55,399 nucleotides of DNA from Grimontia marina (GCF_900060185.1 NZ_FIZY01000035.1:1-55399); one strand, 5' to 3'. Shown: positions 42,746 through 53,113, counted from the stretch's first letter. Numbers and translations: made by a program. Notes: generated by a model from the letters alone, not told the origin.

Positions 42746-43643
42746 AGAAACACATTGGAGTGGACTGGCGATGATATTCCTGGCTGTCCTTTCTGCGACG
42801 GCCATGGATGCTTTTATCAAGCTTGCTGGTGGTGATATAGGCACTTGGCAGTTGCTGTTTATGCGCTGGATAATCGGCGCTTTAGTCATCTTGCCTGTGG
42901 TGACCTACTACTGGAAAAAGCGCGAGACGATTAAAGATCGCCGTATCTACTACTGGCGTTTTGCGCTCAATCTGGTGGGTTGTTACACCTTGTTTTACTC
43001 TTTGGCCAACCTACCGTTTGCCACCGTGATTACCATTTTGTTTGCAGAGCCTATTTTCATTATCCCGCTGGCTGTTGTTTTACTCGGTGAAAAGATTTCG
43101 CTGAAGAATGTTATCGCGAGTTTAGTAGGTTTTGGTGCGGTGTTTTACATCAATCGACCTGAAGACGCGGGAAGTGGCTTCAGTGTGATTGCGCCGATTG
43201 TGGCGGCACTGACACTTGCTGTCGAACATGTTCTAAACAAACGCCTTGGCTCACAAGAAAACCCTCAGTTTATGCTGTTCTGGTTGGCGGTACCGTTGGC
43301 CGCGGTATCTCTGCCAATGACAGTGTTTGTGGAAGGCTGGGTAGATATCTCGGCCTTGCAATGGGGTATCGTACTTCTCGCGGCAGTGTTGGGTAATGCC
43401 TATAACTATTTCATTATTATGGGATTCCGCCGAGCGCATGTGTCTACAGGTAGCGTGTTGCTTTATCTGTCAGTTCCTATGGCATTTATTATTGGTGTGG
43501 TGTTTTTTGATGAAACCCCAACGCTGTCCGGTGTGGTTTGCGGAGCGCTGATCTTAGGGGCAAGTATGTTGGCAAATATGCGAAGGCCAGGAGAGAGGGG
43601 CAACGAGGAAACCATCGCATCAGAAGTTCCCGTAAACTCCTAA
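42738..43643 (+). CDS. DMT (EamA) family exporter of the PLP cluster
   Basis: A 301-residue ten-helix transporter with two EamA halves (AMIFLAVLSATAMDAFIKLAGG near the start; FAEPIFIIPLAVVLLGEKIS closing the first half; SVPMAFIIGVVFFDE in the second). The start is placed at a TTG, 42738, because AGGAGG lies six bases before it; an earlier TTG at 42705 adds 11 basic residues without a ribosome site. The gene overlaps the cysteine-synthase-like gene by eight bases, tying it to the two PLP enzymes. It probably exports the pathway product, as the DMT protein CntI does for staphylopine. Confidence 0.85.
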   Translation: MHRETHWSGLAMIFLAVLSATAMDAFIKLAGGDIGTWQLLFMRWIIGALVILPVVTYYWKKRETIKDRRIYYWRFALNLVGCYTLFYSLANLPFATVITILFAEPIFIIPLAVVLLGEKISLKNVIASLVGFGAVFYINRPEDAGSGFSVIAPIVAALTLAVEHVLNKRLGSQENPQFMLFWLAVPLAAVSLPMTVFVEGWVDISALQWGIVLLAAVLGNAYNYFIIMGFRRAHVSTGSVLLYLSVPMAFIIGVVFFDETPTLSGVVCGALILGASMLANMRRPGERGNEETIASEVPVNS

Positions 43644-43673
43644 CGATATTTATTTGAAGCTCTTCAATACAGT

Positions 43674-43699
43674 AAAAACTCGCCCTAGGGCGAGTTTTT
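43674..43699. terminator. Bidirectional terminator between exporter and LysR gene
   Basis: A perfect palindrome, AAAAACTCGCCC-TA-GGGCGAGTTTTT, with T-runs on both strands between convergent genes; its last base overlaps the LysR stop codon. Confidence 0.95.
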
Positions 43700-44610
43700 T
43701 ATGCGACGTCAGCCTGTGATAAGGCGGGGAGAACGAATTGGCAGTTTTCCGTCAGCCACCTTTCAAAAAATCGATAGGCATCCTCATCCGGCATAACACG
43801 AGAACCAGCGAGTTTGTAGCCAAATCCAGTTGCCACGACCTCTGGTGTCACCATCACCAATTCCCCACTGGCAATTTCCTTTTGGATGAAGAGGGGATCT
43901 ACCACGGCAATACCACCAATCTCCTTAACGATGGAAATTGCGCTGCTGATGGAATCCGTCATCATGCGCTGCGAGCAACAACTTTGGGAAATATCTATAT
44001 TCAATTTGTTCAGAAAGATGTTCCAGTCGGCTTCAGTCGATGTAGGGTGAACGATGCGTCCGTGTTTGAGCAACTCAGGCCAAGAAGGATCGTTGAGGGT
44101 TTTAAGGTATTCCGGTTTAGCGACAGCAACGAGCTGCTCATTGTAGAACTTCTCATCCTTGCTATTAACGGTATAAACCACTGCCATATCAAAGTCTTCA
44201 TCGGCAAAATCGATGGTGTGGCTATAGGCAACATGAAAGTGAAATTGACCGAATTCGCTAACCATTGAAAAGTTATCGTGGGTATTGGGGAGTAACCAGC
44301 GCAATCCGAAAGAGATTGGGAGTTTTACATTCAATGAATCATCTTTTTTTAGCGTTGAACAAGCCGAGTTGATGATTTCAAATCCATCATTTAATTGCTT
44401 TGCCAATTGCTTCCCGGCTTCGCTCAGTTTTACGTTCCCCTTACTGCCAAGCACCAGTCGCTGATCAAAGTAATTTTCGACAGTCTTAATGTGCTTATAG
44501 ACGCCTGTTGCATCGATACACATTTCTTCTCCGGCTAGGAAATAAGACTGGGTTCTGGCAACAGCCAGAAAGACTTCAAGACTTTTGTAAGAGGGGGTAC
44601 ATCTTGACAT
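43699..44610 (-). CDS. LysR-family transcriptional regulator (GcvA-like)
   Basis: A 303-residue LysR-type regulator. The N-terminal winged helix (SYKSLEVFLAVARTQSYFLAGEEM then a recognition region GVYKHIKTVENYF) is followed by the periplasmic-binding-protein-like effector domain (about 92-300; for example ADEDFDMAVVYT and AVVDPLFIQKEIASGEL). It resembles the GcvA subgroup. It is convergent with the PLP/exporter operon, so control of that operon is possible but not shown by the layout. Confidence 0.87.
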   Translation of the reverse strand: MSRCTPSYKSLEVFLAVARTQSYFLAGEEMCIDATGVYKHIKTVENYFDQRLVLGSKGNVKLSEAGKQLAKQLNDGFEIINSACSTLKKDDSLNVKLPISFGLRWLLPNTHDNFSMVSEFGQFHFHVAYSHTIDFADEDFDMAVVYTVNSKDEKFYNEQLVAVAKPEYLKTLNDPSWPELLKHGRIVHPTSTEADWNIFLNKLNIDISQSCCSQRMMTDSISSAISIVKEIGGIAVVDPLFIQKEIASGELVMVTPEVVATGFGYKLAGSRVMPDEDAYRFFERWLTENCQFVLPALSQADVA

Positions 44611-45369
44611 TGGTTATTTATTGACTCCTGTTCCAATAGTGGAAGGATTATATGACCTATGTTGTATTGATGTTGCAACGAATGTCCGAGTTTTTGGGTT
44701 GGATGTGAGAGATGAATCTAATTTCAACAACAGTCATGTTACAGAGAGTAGTGAGTCGTCATTCTATTTGACCCTGTATTTAGTGAATTTGTCGGAAAAT
44801 TTTACATGTTGCCCACATTATTGGTCAATTTACCCCGAGATTGTGGTGTATGCTTATTTGGTCATTTTGTTACAGGGTGAGTCAATATGTAGCAAAAGAA
44901 TACTCACTAACCTGACTCACTTTCGGCTTTCTCTGCACCCACCTATTTGACGTAATCAGCAGAAAATACCCGGGAGTTTTCGTGATAAGAAAAGAGCCTT
45001 GAATATTGGTGAGCTTTGCCATGACACCTACTTTTTATTTGTGTGATTGGCTTTCTATACCTTGCAAAATCGGGCTCTTAAACTGAGACTATTCCATTGA
45101 GCTTTGATCCATCAAAGCTGGGTAGGTGCAAATCGTGCTAGCATCGCTATCTCAATGAAATACCCGCTGAGCATACTTACTTTTCGAACCTAGTGAATGA
45201 ATCATCTTTACCAAAAAGAACAGATGCCTTTTGGCGATGAACAGAGATATGTTTACAGCCACCAAAATGCGAAAGAGTCCAAATTGTTTATCAACATGTG
45301 TTGAGTGCGAAAGAGGCTTATTTCTTTGCCGCCCCCCTCTAATAAATCTTTAATGACGCCTTTTCCTAC
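44611..45369. other. Gene-free spacer
   Basis: About 760 bp between the LysR start and the copper operon terminator. It is AT-rich and holds the LysR promoter. A 109-codon frame at 44621-44950 has no ribosome site or protein-like composition. No RNA gene was recognised. Confidence 0.5.
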
Positions 45370-45397
45370 AAAAATGAAAGAGCCGCATCATTGCGGC
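45370..45397 (-). terminator. Terminator of the copper operon
   Basis: On the minus strand GCCGCA-ATGA-TGCGGC followed by TCTTTCATTTTT, 15 bp after the cupredoxin stop. Confidence 0.85.
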
Positions 45398-45412
45398 ACT
45401 TTGTCTGATGAG

Positions 45413-45991
45413 TTATAGCTTCACACTCTTCACCATGCCTGCTTCCGCATGGCCTGGGATGTTACAAGCAAATTCCACATTATTGTCACCATGGAAATGC
45501 CACAGCAGTTGCTTTGCTTTACCTGGTTTAACGGTCACAGTACTGCCCGAATCATGATCGTGATGGCCTGTCATGGTTTTCATCATCTCACGGTGTTTTA
45601 ATTGCTCTTCCATCGAACCGATAGAAAACTCGTGGTCGATTTTACCCGCGTTCATCACCACGAACTGCACCACGTCATTGGGTTCAATCTTCACATCTTT
45701 CTTGAAGTTGATGCGCATGTCATCAGTCAGGATAACGTGAACTACTTTGTCGGGCTTCGCACCGTTAGCAGGCATACCTACCGCTGACATGCCTTCCATG
45801 TTCATCATGTTTGAATGGTCCATTTTAGAGTGGTCCATATCACCATGACCCATGGCGCTGTGATCCATTTTTCCATGATTCATCGTGCTGTGATCCATCG
45901 AACCGTGGTCCATTTTCGAATGGTCCATCGTGTCAGCAAATACACCAGTGGTAACCAGAGCCAGAGAAAGTGCAATCAGTGTCTTTTTCAT
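45413..45991 (-). CDS. Periplasmic copper-binding cupredoxin with His/Met-rich N-terminus
   Basis: A 192-residue exported protein. After a signal peptide ending VFADT come about nine MDHSxMDHG-type repeats (residues about 22-64), a flexible Cu(I)/Cu(II)-binding tract. The C-terminal cupredoxin domain has type 1 copper ligands: His in IDHEFSI, then Cys, His and Met in CNIPGHAEAGM. It is the last gene of the cus operon, 54 bp after cusA, and ends at the operon terminator. It probably buffers periplasmic copper or hands it to the CusCBA pump. Confidence 0.9.
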   Translation of the reverse strand: MKKTLIALSLALVTTGVFADTMDHSKMDHGSMDHSTMNHGKMDHSAMGHGDMDHSKMDHSNMMNMEGMSAVGMPANGAKPDKVVHVILTDDMRINFKKDVKIEPNDVVQFVVMNAGKIDHEFSIGSMEEQLKHREMMKTMTGHHDHDSGSTVTVKPGKAKQLLWHFHGDNNVEFACNIPGHAEAGMVKSVKL

Positions 45992-46045
45992 CGTGTTTTC
46001 CTTTTAAAAATGGTTATCACTGGGCTGAAAAGCCCAGTGGATTTG

Positions 46046-49000
46046 TTATGCGTTTTGGGTGACTTCTTTGTTTTTCCAAAGCTTGAAGATGGCTGGGAGA
46101 ACCAGCAGGGTAAGTAACAGAGCAGACGCCATGCCACCAATCATTGGTGCAGCGATACGCTGCATGACCTCAGAGCCTGTGCCCTCGCCATACATGATGG
46201 GGATCAGGCCGATTATGACTGTAAGCACCGTCATCATGACCGGACGCACACGCAGGCCTGCACCTTCGCGAATCGCGTCGGTCAGATCTTTCCCGGTCAG
46301 TGGTTGGTTTTCTTCCTGCGCATGGAGTTTGCGGTAGTGCCATGCCTGATTGAGGTAAACCAGCATGATGACCCCAATCTCCACGGCAACACCGGCAAGG
46401 GCGATAAAACCAACACCAACAGCAACGGAGAAGTTGAAGCCAAGGTAGTGCATCAGCCACAAGCCGCCGACCAGAGAGAGTGGCAGGGTAGCCATGATGA
46501 TCAGCACTTCACCGACGCGGCGGAAACTCATGTAAAGCAGCAGCATGATGATGGCGATCGTCACAGGAACAACAACGCTCAGGCGTTCTTTGGCGCGTTC
46601 CATGTATTCGTATTGCCCTGACCAAGCGAGTGAGTATCCCGCTGGCAGTACTAACTGTTCTGCGACGGTTTGCTGTGCTTCTGCCACATAAGAGCCCAGA
46701 TCACGTCCATCGATATCGACAAACACCCAGCCGTTAGGACGCGCGTTTTCCGTTTTGATCATCGGAGGGCCATCTTCGTAGCGAATATCCGCGACGTCCG
46801 CCAGCGCAATACGCGCACCGTTTGGTGTTACCAAAGGCAGCTCCTGAAGCTTCACCACTGAGTCGCGGTAATCTTGCGGATAGCGCACGTTGATGGGGTA
46901 GCGCTCCAAGCCTTCGATGGTTTCTCCGACATTCATGCCACCCACAGCTGTAGTAATGACCTGCTGAACATCTTTGATGCTGAGGCCATAACGGGCGGCG
47001 GCACGACGTTTGATGTCGATGGTGACGTAACGCCCGCCAGCAACGCGTTCTGCGTAAACTGAGGCTGTTCCTTCAACGCCGTTCAGGATTGGCTCAAGTT
47101 GGGAACCAATGGTTTCAATTACTGCCAAGTCTGGACCCGCGATCTTAATACCAATCGGTGTCTTGATTCCTGTTGCCAGCATGTCGATACGGGTTTTAAT
47201 TGGCATCACCCAGGCGTTGGTTAATCCCGGGAATTTCACCAGATCATCGAACTCCTTACGCAGTGAATCTGTCGTGACACCGTCACGCCATTCTTCACGT
47301 GGTTTCAGTTGGATGACGGTTTCAATCATGGTCAGCGGTGCAGGGTCAGTTGCGGTCTCGGCGCGGCCAATCTTGCCCCAGACAGATTCTACTTCCGGTA
47401 GGGTTTTGATGAGCTTGTTAGTCTGTTGCAGCAGTTCGCGCGCTTTACCGATGGAAATGCCAGGGTAAGTGGTTGGCATGTACATCAGGTCTCCTTCATC
47501 CAGCGGTGGGATGAATTCGCTGCCGAGCTTACTGGTCGGGTAGTAAGCTGATGCCATCAGTGCGATTGCTACCACAATCATGGTTTTCGGGAACTTCAGG
47601 CTGAGGTTCAATAGTGGGCGATACAGCGCCACCAAACCGCGGTTCACCGGGTTCTTGTTCTCAGGTAGTACCTTTCCGCGAATGAAATAACCCATCAGCA
47701 CAGGCACGAGCGTGATCGCCAAACCCGCAGCGGCAGCCATTGCGTAGGTTTTGGTGAATGCCAGCGGCGAGAACATCTTGCCTTCCTGACCTTCCAGGGC
47801 GAACACAGGAACAAAGCTCAGCGTAATGATCAGCAGCGAGAAGAACAGTGGCGCACCGACTTCTTCTGCGGCTTTGCTGATCACCTGCCAGCGGTTTTTG
47901 TCCGTCAGCGGCGTTCGTTCAATATGCTTATGGACGTTCTCTATCATCACGATCGCGCCGTCCACCATGGCACCGATGGCGATGGCGATACCGCCTAACG
48001 ACATGATGTTGGCGTTAATACCTTGCCAGTGCATCACGATAAACGCAGAGAGAATACCGATTGGCAAACTGATGGCGATAACCAGCGACGAGCGGATATG
48101 GAACAGGAACAGAGCACAGACCACCGCAACCACGATGAACTCTTCCGCGAGCTTCTTCCAAAGGTTCTCAACGGCCGCATCAATAAGCGTCGAGCGGTCA
48201 TAGGTCGGGACGATTTCCACACCTTCCGGCAAGCTGCGTTTGAGGTCTTCCAGTTTGGTTTTAACGTTGCCAATCACCTCGCTGGCGTTCTCACCAAAGC
48301 GCATCACAATCACGCCGCCAACCGCTTCACCTTCACCGTTAAACTCGGAAATACCGCGGCGCATTTGAGGGCCGATGTTGATATCCGCGATGTCACCCAG
48401 CAACAGAGGCGTGCCTTTGTCGGTTACCTTGATAGGCAGTGATTGAATATCTTCCACGCTGGAAAGGTAACCTGTGGTGCGTACCATGTGCTCAGCTTCA
48501 GCGATTTCGATCACCGACGCGCCCGCTTCTTGGTTGCCGTTCTGGATTGCCATGTTGACCTGTTGCAAGGTCAGGTCATAAGCACGCAGTTTAGCAGGGT
48601 CAATTTGCACTTGATACTGCTTCACCATGCCGCCGACAGTGGCCACTTCTGATACACCTTCGACCGTTTGAAGCTCGTACTTCAGGAACCAATCCTGCAA
48701 GCTGCGAAGTTCAGCCAGATCGTGTTGCCCAGTTTTGTCCTGCAACACGTAGCTGTAAATCCAGCCCACACCGGTAGCATCTGGGCCAAGGGTGGGTTTG
48801 GCGTTGGGTGGCAGTTTGGGTGCAACCTGGCTTAGGTATTCCAACACACGGGAGCGTGCCCAATACATGTCGGTATCATCATTGAAAATGATGTAAACGT
48901 ACGAGTCGCCAAAGAAGGAATACCCGCGTACGGTTTCCGCGCCCGGCACCGCCAACATCGCGGTAGTGAGCGGGTAGGTGACCTGATCTTCCACTACCTG

Positions 49001-49174
49001 TGGCGCTTGGCCGGGATAGGTGGTTTTGATGATCACCTGAACATCAGACAAATCAGGAATGGCATCAACAGGCGTATTTTTTACGCTGTAGAGACCACCC
49101 AACGTCAGGAATAAGGTCGCGACCAACACCAGAAAACGGTTGGCAATCGACCAGCGAATAATCGCGCCAATCAT
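46046..49174 (-). CDS. cusA: Copper/silver RND efflux pump, inner-membrane subunit
   Basis: A 1042-residue RND transporter of the heavy-metal (CzcA/CusA) family that drives Cu(I)/Ag(I) out of the periplasm with the proton gradient. The N-terminus [33 protein letters not shown] and the proton-relay helix [24 protein letters not shown] (Asp, key residues GAMVDGA) are typical; periplasmic loops contain Met-rich positions such as [19 protein letters not shown]. It overlaps the upstream cusB stop by four bases. Context (CusF-like domains, cupredoxin, CueR-type promoter) supports copper over cobalt/zinc. Confidence 0.94.
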   Translation of the reverse strand: MIGAIIRWSIANRFLVLVATLFLTLGGLYSVKNTPVDAIPDLSDVQVIIKTTYPGQAPQVVEDQVTYPLTTAMLAVPGAETVRGYSFFGDSYVYIIFNDDTDMYWARSRVLEYLSQVAPKLPPNAKPTLGPDATGVGWIYSYVLQDKTGQHDLAELRSLQDWFLKYELQTVEGVSEVATVGGMVKQYQVQIDPAKLRAYDLTLQQVNMAIQNGNQEAGASVIEIAEAEHMVRTTGYLSSVEDIQSLPIKVTDKGTPLLLGDIADINIGPQMRRGISEFNGEGEAVGGVIVMRFGENASEVIGNVKTKLEDLKRSLPEGVEIVPTYDRSTLIDAAVENLWKKLAEEFIVVAVVCALFLFHIRSSLVIAISLPIGILSAFIVMHWQGINANIMSLGGIAIAIGAMVDGAIVMIENVHKHIERTPLTDKNRWQVISKAAEEVGAPLFFSLLIITLSFVPVFALEGQEGKMFSPLAFTKTYAMAAAAGLAITLVPVLMGYFIRGKVLPENKNPVNRGLVALYRPLLNLSLKFPKTMIVVAIALMASAYYPTSKLGSEFIPPLDEGDLMYMPTTYPGISIGKARELLQQTNKLIKTLPEVESVWGKIGRAETATDPAPLTMIETVIQLKPREEWRDGVTTDSLRKEFDDLVKFPGLTNAWVMPIKTRIDMLATGIKTPIGIKIAGPDLAVIETIGSQLEPILNGVEGTASVYAERVAGGRYVTIDIKRRAAARYGLSIKDVQQVITTAVGGMNVGETIEGLERYPINVRYPQDYRDSVVKLQELPLVTPNGARIALADVADIRYEDGPPMIKTENARPNGWVFVDIDGRDLGSYVAEAQQTVAEQLVLPAGYSLAWSGQYEYMERAKERLSVVVPVTIAIIMLLLYMSFRRVGEVLIIMATLPLSLVGGLWLMHYLGFNFSVAVGVGFIALAGVAVEIGVIMLVYLNQAWHYRKLHAQEENQPLTGKDLTDAIREGAGLRVRPVMMTVLTVIIGLIPIMYGEGTGSEVMQRIAAPMIGGMASALLLTLLVLPAIFKLWKNKEVTQNA

Positions 49175-50901
49175 TGATTACCTCCATTCAGCTCCAGCGC
49201 TTTCAGTGTGTAGTCAGAACCGTTTTTCTGAACCTGAAAACGTACCGTCTGACCTTCTGCAAAACTGCCAAGGTCAACGTCTCCATCCACCGAGAGGTTC
49301 ATTTCTCCTGCTTCCCAGTTCCACTCATCTACCGGCTGGTGGTTGAGTGTGATCATGCCGAAATCTGCCATTAACATGGAGATATCGCCGACGACCCACA
49401 CTTCATTTGGTGTTGTGGTTTCACTGACTTTGTAATCAACAATTTCGTATTGACCGGAAGCGCCTTTCTGCATTTCGAAGTCGATTGCCTGACCTGCAGA
49501 GAAGTCGCCCATTTCGATGCCTTCTGCAAAGGTGAAATCCATCACCATGCCCGGCCAGTTCCATTCAGGAACGGGTGCATGGTTGATGGTCAGCATGCGG
49601 TGGCCTGCCATCACGTTAGTGATTTCGCCTTTTGCCCACTGGGTTTCAGGTGGTGGTACTACACCCTGATCTTGAGAAGAAGAGATGCGCGCTAAATCTG
49701 CAGATTGGCTAGACTCAGAATCCAGCATGAAGTGTGCAGAAGTGACAATGCGATCTTGCTCTGTGAGCCCTTGCAGCACCTCGATCTTATCGCCTGCTTC
49801 GCGACCAACCTCGATGCGGGCAGAGCGATATTTACCTTCACCTTCGGCTAATACAACGCGGGTCATGCCGCCAGAGCGGATCACTGACGACTTAGGAATA
49901 GTCAGTACCGCCTCATCGGTCACTGGTTGCAATGCAATATTGGCGAACATGTTCGGCTTGAGATCGCCATCCTGATTCGAGAATTTCAGGCGAACGCGAA
50001 GGGTACGGGTTTTTGGATCCAGAATCGGATAAACGTAGTCGACCTTACCTTGCCATTCCTGACCGGGAATCGCGTCGAGCGTCATGGTGGCTTTGCTGCC
50101 TGCTTTCACCCAGTGGGCCTGACGTTCGAAGACTTCGGCATCAACCCAGACTTCTTCCAATGGGCCAGCACTGATTACCGCTTGTGCAGGGGAAAGATAA
50201 CCCCCTTCGCGAATGTTCAGGCTTGCGATGACACCGTCTGCGAGTGCCTTTACTTCAATAGTTTGTGAGGCTTTGCCACGCTTTTTAATTTGCTGGATCT
50301 GTTCGCGGTCGACGCCAAGTGAAACCAGACGTTCGGTCGCGCCTTTGACCAGCCCATTTCGGCCAGTGCGGTAGGCGTTGAGCAGTTCTTCCTGCGCTTT
50401 GACCAGCTGAGGAGAGTAGAGCGTGAAAAGCACATCGCCTTTACTGACTTTCTCTCCGACTGCGTTGATGTAAAGTTTCTCAACCCAGCCCGCGACACGG
50501 ACGTTGGTTTGCCATAGCAGGCTCTCATCGAAGGCGATGTAACCGACGGTTTCGATGCGTGGAGATAGTTGGGATAACTCAACGGCCGCCGTTTTCACGC
50601 CAAGGTTATTTTCAACAGCAGGGTCGATTTTCACTGTGCCGGGTTTGTCGTTACCCCCAGCCAGGTCTTCGGCGTAAACCGGGATCAAATCCATCCCCAT
50701 CGGTGATTTACCCGGCTTATCGCGCTGATAGTTAGGGTCCATCGGTGCGACCCAGTACAGAGGCTCTTCTGAGCCTGCAGATGAAGTGCTTTCTGCCATG
50801 GCCGACATATCGTGGCCATGCCCGGCCATAAATTGATTCGCGCTAAACCCAATCACGCCACCGACCAGTAACGCCAAAGTGGCTACTTGCATTGTTTTCA
50901 T
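49171..50901 (-). CDS. cusB: CusB periplasmic adaptor with two C-terminal CusF-like domains
   Basis: A 576-residue membrane-fusion protein. The ATG at 50901 (GGGGAAAG upstream) gives [15 protein letters not shown], a signal anchor; an upstream frame extension overlaps cusC and is rejected. A heavy-metal-binding motif follows ([11 protein letters not shown] ... [12 protein letters not shown]), with Met in place of Cys ligands. The adaptor core has the usual hairpin and beta-barrel. After about residue 415 come two CusF-like barrels. The first has [18 protein letters not shown] with the His, Trp and both Met copper ligands; the second, [18 protein letters not shown], keeps His, Trp and one Met. 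The fused chaperones could load the pump directly. Confidence 0.92.
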   Translation of the reverse strand: MKTMQVATLALLVGGVIGFSANQFMAGHGHDMSAMAESTSSAGSEEPLYWVAPMDPNYQRDKPGKSPMGMDLIPVYAEDLAGGNDKPGTVKIDPAVENNLGVKTAAVELSQLSPRIETVGYIAFDESLLWQTNVRVAGWVEKLYINAVGEKVSKGDVLFTLYSPQLVKAQEELLNAYRTGRNGLVKGATERLVSLGVDREQIQQIKKRGKASQTIEVKALADGVIASLNIREGGYLSPAQAVISAGPLEEVWVDAEVFERQAHWVKAGSKATMTLDAIPGQEWQGKVDYVYPILDPKTRTLRVRLKFSNQDGDLKPNMFANIALQPVTDEAVLTIPKSSVIRSGGMTRVVLAEGEGKYRSARIEVGREAGDKIEVLQGLTEQDRIVTSAHFMLDSESSQSADLARISSSQDQGVVPPPETQWAKGEITNVMAGHRMLTINHAPVPEWNWPGMVMDFTFAEGIEMGDFSAGQAIDFEMQKGASGQYEIVDYKVSETTTPNEVWVVGDISMLMADFGMITLNHQPVDEWNWEAGEMNLSVDGDVDLGSFAEGQTVRFQVQKNGSDYTLKALELNGGNQ

Positions 50902-50914
50902 TGTTCTTTCCCCG

Positions 50915-52291
50915 TTACTGATGAGCGTTTCTTGTTGTTGGTTGTACGATATCCGGCGTTTCGACTCGGTAGTCAAAGCCACCCAGCAAAGCAGCAAGGT
51001 TGCTGTTCACTAAGTTCAGGTCAGTGATAAGGCGCTGTTTTTCCAACGTGAGTGTCAGCTCATCCCTGGCAGCGGCAATCACATCGCTGAACTGTGCGGT
51101 GTTGTTCTGATATCCACGTTCAACGGCTTGAGTACGCGCCTTTGCTTGTTCAATCAGGGTGTTTCGGTAGCGCTCCAAACGCTGTTCCAGGTTTTCCCTG
51201 TCAACGAGCAAGGCATTCACCTTGGCGTTCATCTTTGCGAGGAGAAGATCTTTCAGGGATTTGGCTGCACCTACCTGGTATTGGGCAGCGGCATGGTTTT
51301 TATCCTGACGGTTATCCGTAAACAGCGGTAAATCCATGGTCAGGTAAGCGCTGACCAAATCGGAAGCCGGTTGACCGTTCATGCCGTTTGCCTGTCGGTA
51401 GGCGTACATGACTTCTACACCAAATTGCGGCGCATAAGCTTGCTCAGCAATTTCCACCTGCGTTTCGCTGGCTGAAATGGCGGCATCGGTCATTTTGACC
51501 GTAGGGTGATCGACCAATAGCGCGTAATGTTCAGTGCCGTCTGAGCGTTCAATGCGTTGATTCAGGTGTTGCCAATCGAGTTGGTTTGACGTGAGAAGTT
51601 GACCATTTTGTGCCAGCCATTCAGCGCCCAGCCATTCGGAAAACTGCGAGGTAATGCGGCGCTGCATTTGGGCATTGGCCTGAAGCTTTTCATCCAGCTT
51701 ACTCACTTGCAGTTGCGCGTTCAGCAAATCCTGAGCTTCGTTTTTACCAATCGAATAATTGGTTTGAATGAAGTTGGCCAGTTCACGCATCAGGCGTTGG
51801 TTTTCTTTCAGAATATCTTCGGCTTGTTGCTGATACCCCAGTTCCAGCCAAAGTTGGGTAATACCATTGGCAATATCGCGCTCGCGGGCGTCGACCTGAA
51901 GTGACATACCGTCGGCCTGCTGATTGGCTTTTTTCTGCTGTAGCGAGAGGGTTTCACCACGTTCGAATTGTTGCATCAGACCCAAAGAGATATTGGTCAT
52001 TGGGTCTTGGTCGAACTGAAAACTGTCGACAGGTAACCCGCCAAACCCGACTTTAAGTTTCGGGTCCATCAGCGTTGCGCTGGCAATGCCGGTTTCACGC
52101 ATGGCTTGAGATTGCGCATAAAACTGTTTGCGACTGGCATCGTAGCGCAGCGCCTGTTCAATCAATTGTGTCAGAGAATCTTGCTTGGCCGTTATCTCAG
52201 CTGGTGTTGCCACGCTGTGGGCAAAAACGGGTGCAGAGACAGAGACCAGAGCATATACCGACAAAGCCAGTAAGCTTGGTTTGAATTTCAT
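50915..52291 (-). CDS. cusC: Outer-membrane efflux channel of the copper pump
   Basis: A 458-residue TolC-family outer-membrane channel. The ATG at 52291 gives a Sec signal peptide (MKFKPSLLALSVYALVSVSAPVFA). Two long coiled-coil repeats are visible, the first around LMQQFERGETLSLQQKKANQQADG, the second in the C-terminal half (NLEQRLERYRNTLIEQAKARTQAVERGY). It lies 13 bp before cusB and completes the tripartite system. Sequence is nearer heavy-metal channels than TolC itself; CusC is named by context. Confidence 0.87.
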   Translation of the reverse strand: MKFKPSLLALSVYALVSVSAPVFAHSVATPAEITAKQDSLTQLIEQALRYDASRKQFYAQSQAMRETGIASATLMDPKLKVGFGGLPVDSFQFDQDPMTNISLGLMQQFERGETLSLQQKKANQQADGMSLQVDARERDIANGITQLWLELGYQQQAEDILKENQRLMRELANFIQTNYSIGKNEAQDLLNAQLQVSKLDEKLQANAQMQRRITSQFSEWLGAEWLAQNGQLLTSNQLDWQHLNQRIERSDGTEHYALLVDHPTVKMTDAAISASETQVEIAEQAYAPQFGVEVMYAYRQANGMNGQPASDLVSAYLTMDLPLFTDNRQDKNHAAAQYQVGAAKSLKDLLLAKMNAKVNALLVDRENLEQRLERYRNTLIEQAKARTQAVERGYQNNTAQFSDVIAAARDELTLTLEKQRLITDLNLVNSNLAALLGGFDYRVETPDIVQPTTRNAHQ

Positions 52292-52377
52292 AACTAAATC
52301 CATTTCTGGCGTCGAAAAGCGACGCGAAAACACACTCAGCGCCTTATTTCGGGCGCAATAAGGTCAAGATGATGGAT

Positions 52378-52767
52378 TTAGGATATTGGAGGTCTGTAGA
52401 GAGACTGTGGTTGATAGACCGTCTGGGCTGACAGGTCGGTATTCATCAGTGCCAGTTTGGCCTGATTGACGGGGGATGTTTGTTGGTCAGTGAAAAGTGC
52501 AAAGGCAGAGAAGCAGGTTGATGGGCAACAGTTGTGGTCCATGCCTGCTGCTGAGCCGCAGTCAGGGGCAGAGGATTCGGTCATCATGGTGTGACCGGCA
52601 TGCGGGTTAGCTATTTGCTCTTTCATTTCGCAGGCGACAACAGGCTGATGATGTTGCGTCATCATTTCCATTGCATTCATTGGGGAGCCAGATGCAATAG
52701 CCGACACCAGCATGGCAAGCAGGCTGATGATGGATATCCAGTATTTTCTGAGAGAAGAAATACGCAT
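52378..52767 (-). CDS. Small exported Cys/Met/His-rich protein, first gene of the copper operon
   Basis: A 129-residue protein. An N-terminal signal sequence (RKYWISIISLLAMLVSAIA) precedes a metal-ligand-rich segment: MNAMEMMTQHH, CEMKEQ, HAGHTMM, then DCGS, MDHNCCPSTC. It has no close family that I recognise, though it recalls DUF2946-type proteins seen in copper loci. It is the first gene after the CueR-type promoter and probably binds copper in the periplasm. Confidence 0.78.
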   Translation of the reverse strand: MRISSLRKYWISIISLLAMLVSAIASGSPMNAMEMMTQHHQPVVACEMKEQIANPHAGHTMMTESSAPDCGSAAGMDHNCCPSTCFSAFALFTDQQTSPVNQAKLALMNTDLSAQTVYQPQSLYRPPIS

Positions 52768-52798
52768 CTGACTTCAATAGCGAAACAACATTCGATTT

Positions 52799-52829
52799 AG
52801 AATAAACCTTCCCCCTACGGTAAGGTCAA
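52799..52829 (-). promoter_or_regulatory. CueR-type (MerR family) copper promoter
   Basis: On the minus strand, -35 TTGACC (52829-52824) and -10 TATTCT (52804-52799) are 19 bp apart, the over-long spacer characteristic of MerR-family promoters. The spacer carries the dyad ACCTT-N11-AAGGT (52806-52826), which closely resembles the operator of the E. coli copA promoter. It drives the operon whose first start is at 52767. The regulator gene is not in the window. Confidence 0.85.
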
Positions 52830-52953
52830 TGATTTTCCCTATCACTCGCTACAGACTGCTGGTTTTTCCCACCAGTGCGTGGTTTTCCACAGAACAAAAC
52901 GTTGAATCTTACTTAGTGATTGCGCTAAACATCGAACTTGTTACTATCAGAGA

Positions 52954-53036
52954 CATAGTCGGGGAGCCATTTGGCTGAGAACGCATCGCGTGACCCGTTG
53001 AACCTGAGGCAGTTAGTACTGACGTAGGGAACTATG
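52954..53036 (+). ncRNA. TPP riboswitch
   Basis: THI-element signatures occur in order: GGGGAGCC, GGCTGAGA, GACCCGTTGAACCTGA, CAGTTAGTACTGACGTAGGGAAC. P1 is closed by CATAG (52954-52958) and CTATG (53032-53036). It lies 78 bp before thiD. Thiamine diphosphate binding normally shuts off the downstream genes. Confidence 0.96.
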
Positions 53037-53085
53037 ATTTCGAACGATATGCATTCCTTCAGATTTCTTCTATCGCTCGTTCTCT

Positions 53086-53109
53086 GTTCCCTGAGTCTTT
53101 AAAGGGAAC
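53086..53109 (+). promoter_or_regulatory. Ribosome-site sequestering hairpin of the thi operon
   Basis: GTTCCCT (53086-53092) pairs perfectly with AGGGAAC (53103-53109), which contains the thiD ribosome-binding site. The same AGGGAAC also occurs at the 3' edge of the riboswitch (53026-53032), so GTTCCCT has two mutually exclusive partners. Confidence 0.8.
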
Positions 53110-53113
53110 CCAT

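Noticed and set aside
39059-43643. A staphyloferrin-type siderophore cluster
   Set aside because: There is no SbnB-like dehydrogenase, NIS synthetase or receptor gene nearby; only the two PLP enzymes and an exporter resemble parts of it.
44621-44950. A 109-codon frame in the spacer after the LysR start
   Set aside because: No ribosome site, AT-driven composition and no family resemblance; more likely the LysR promoter region.
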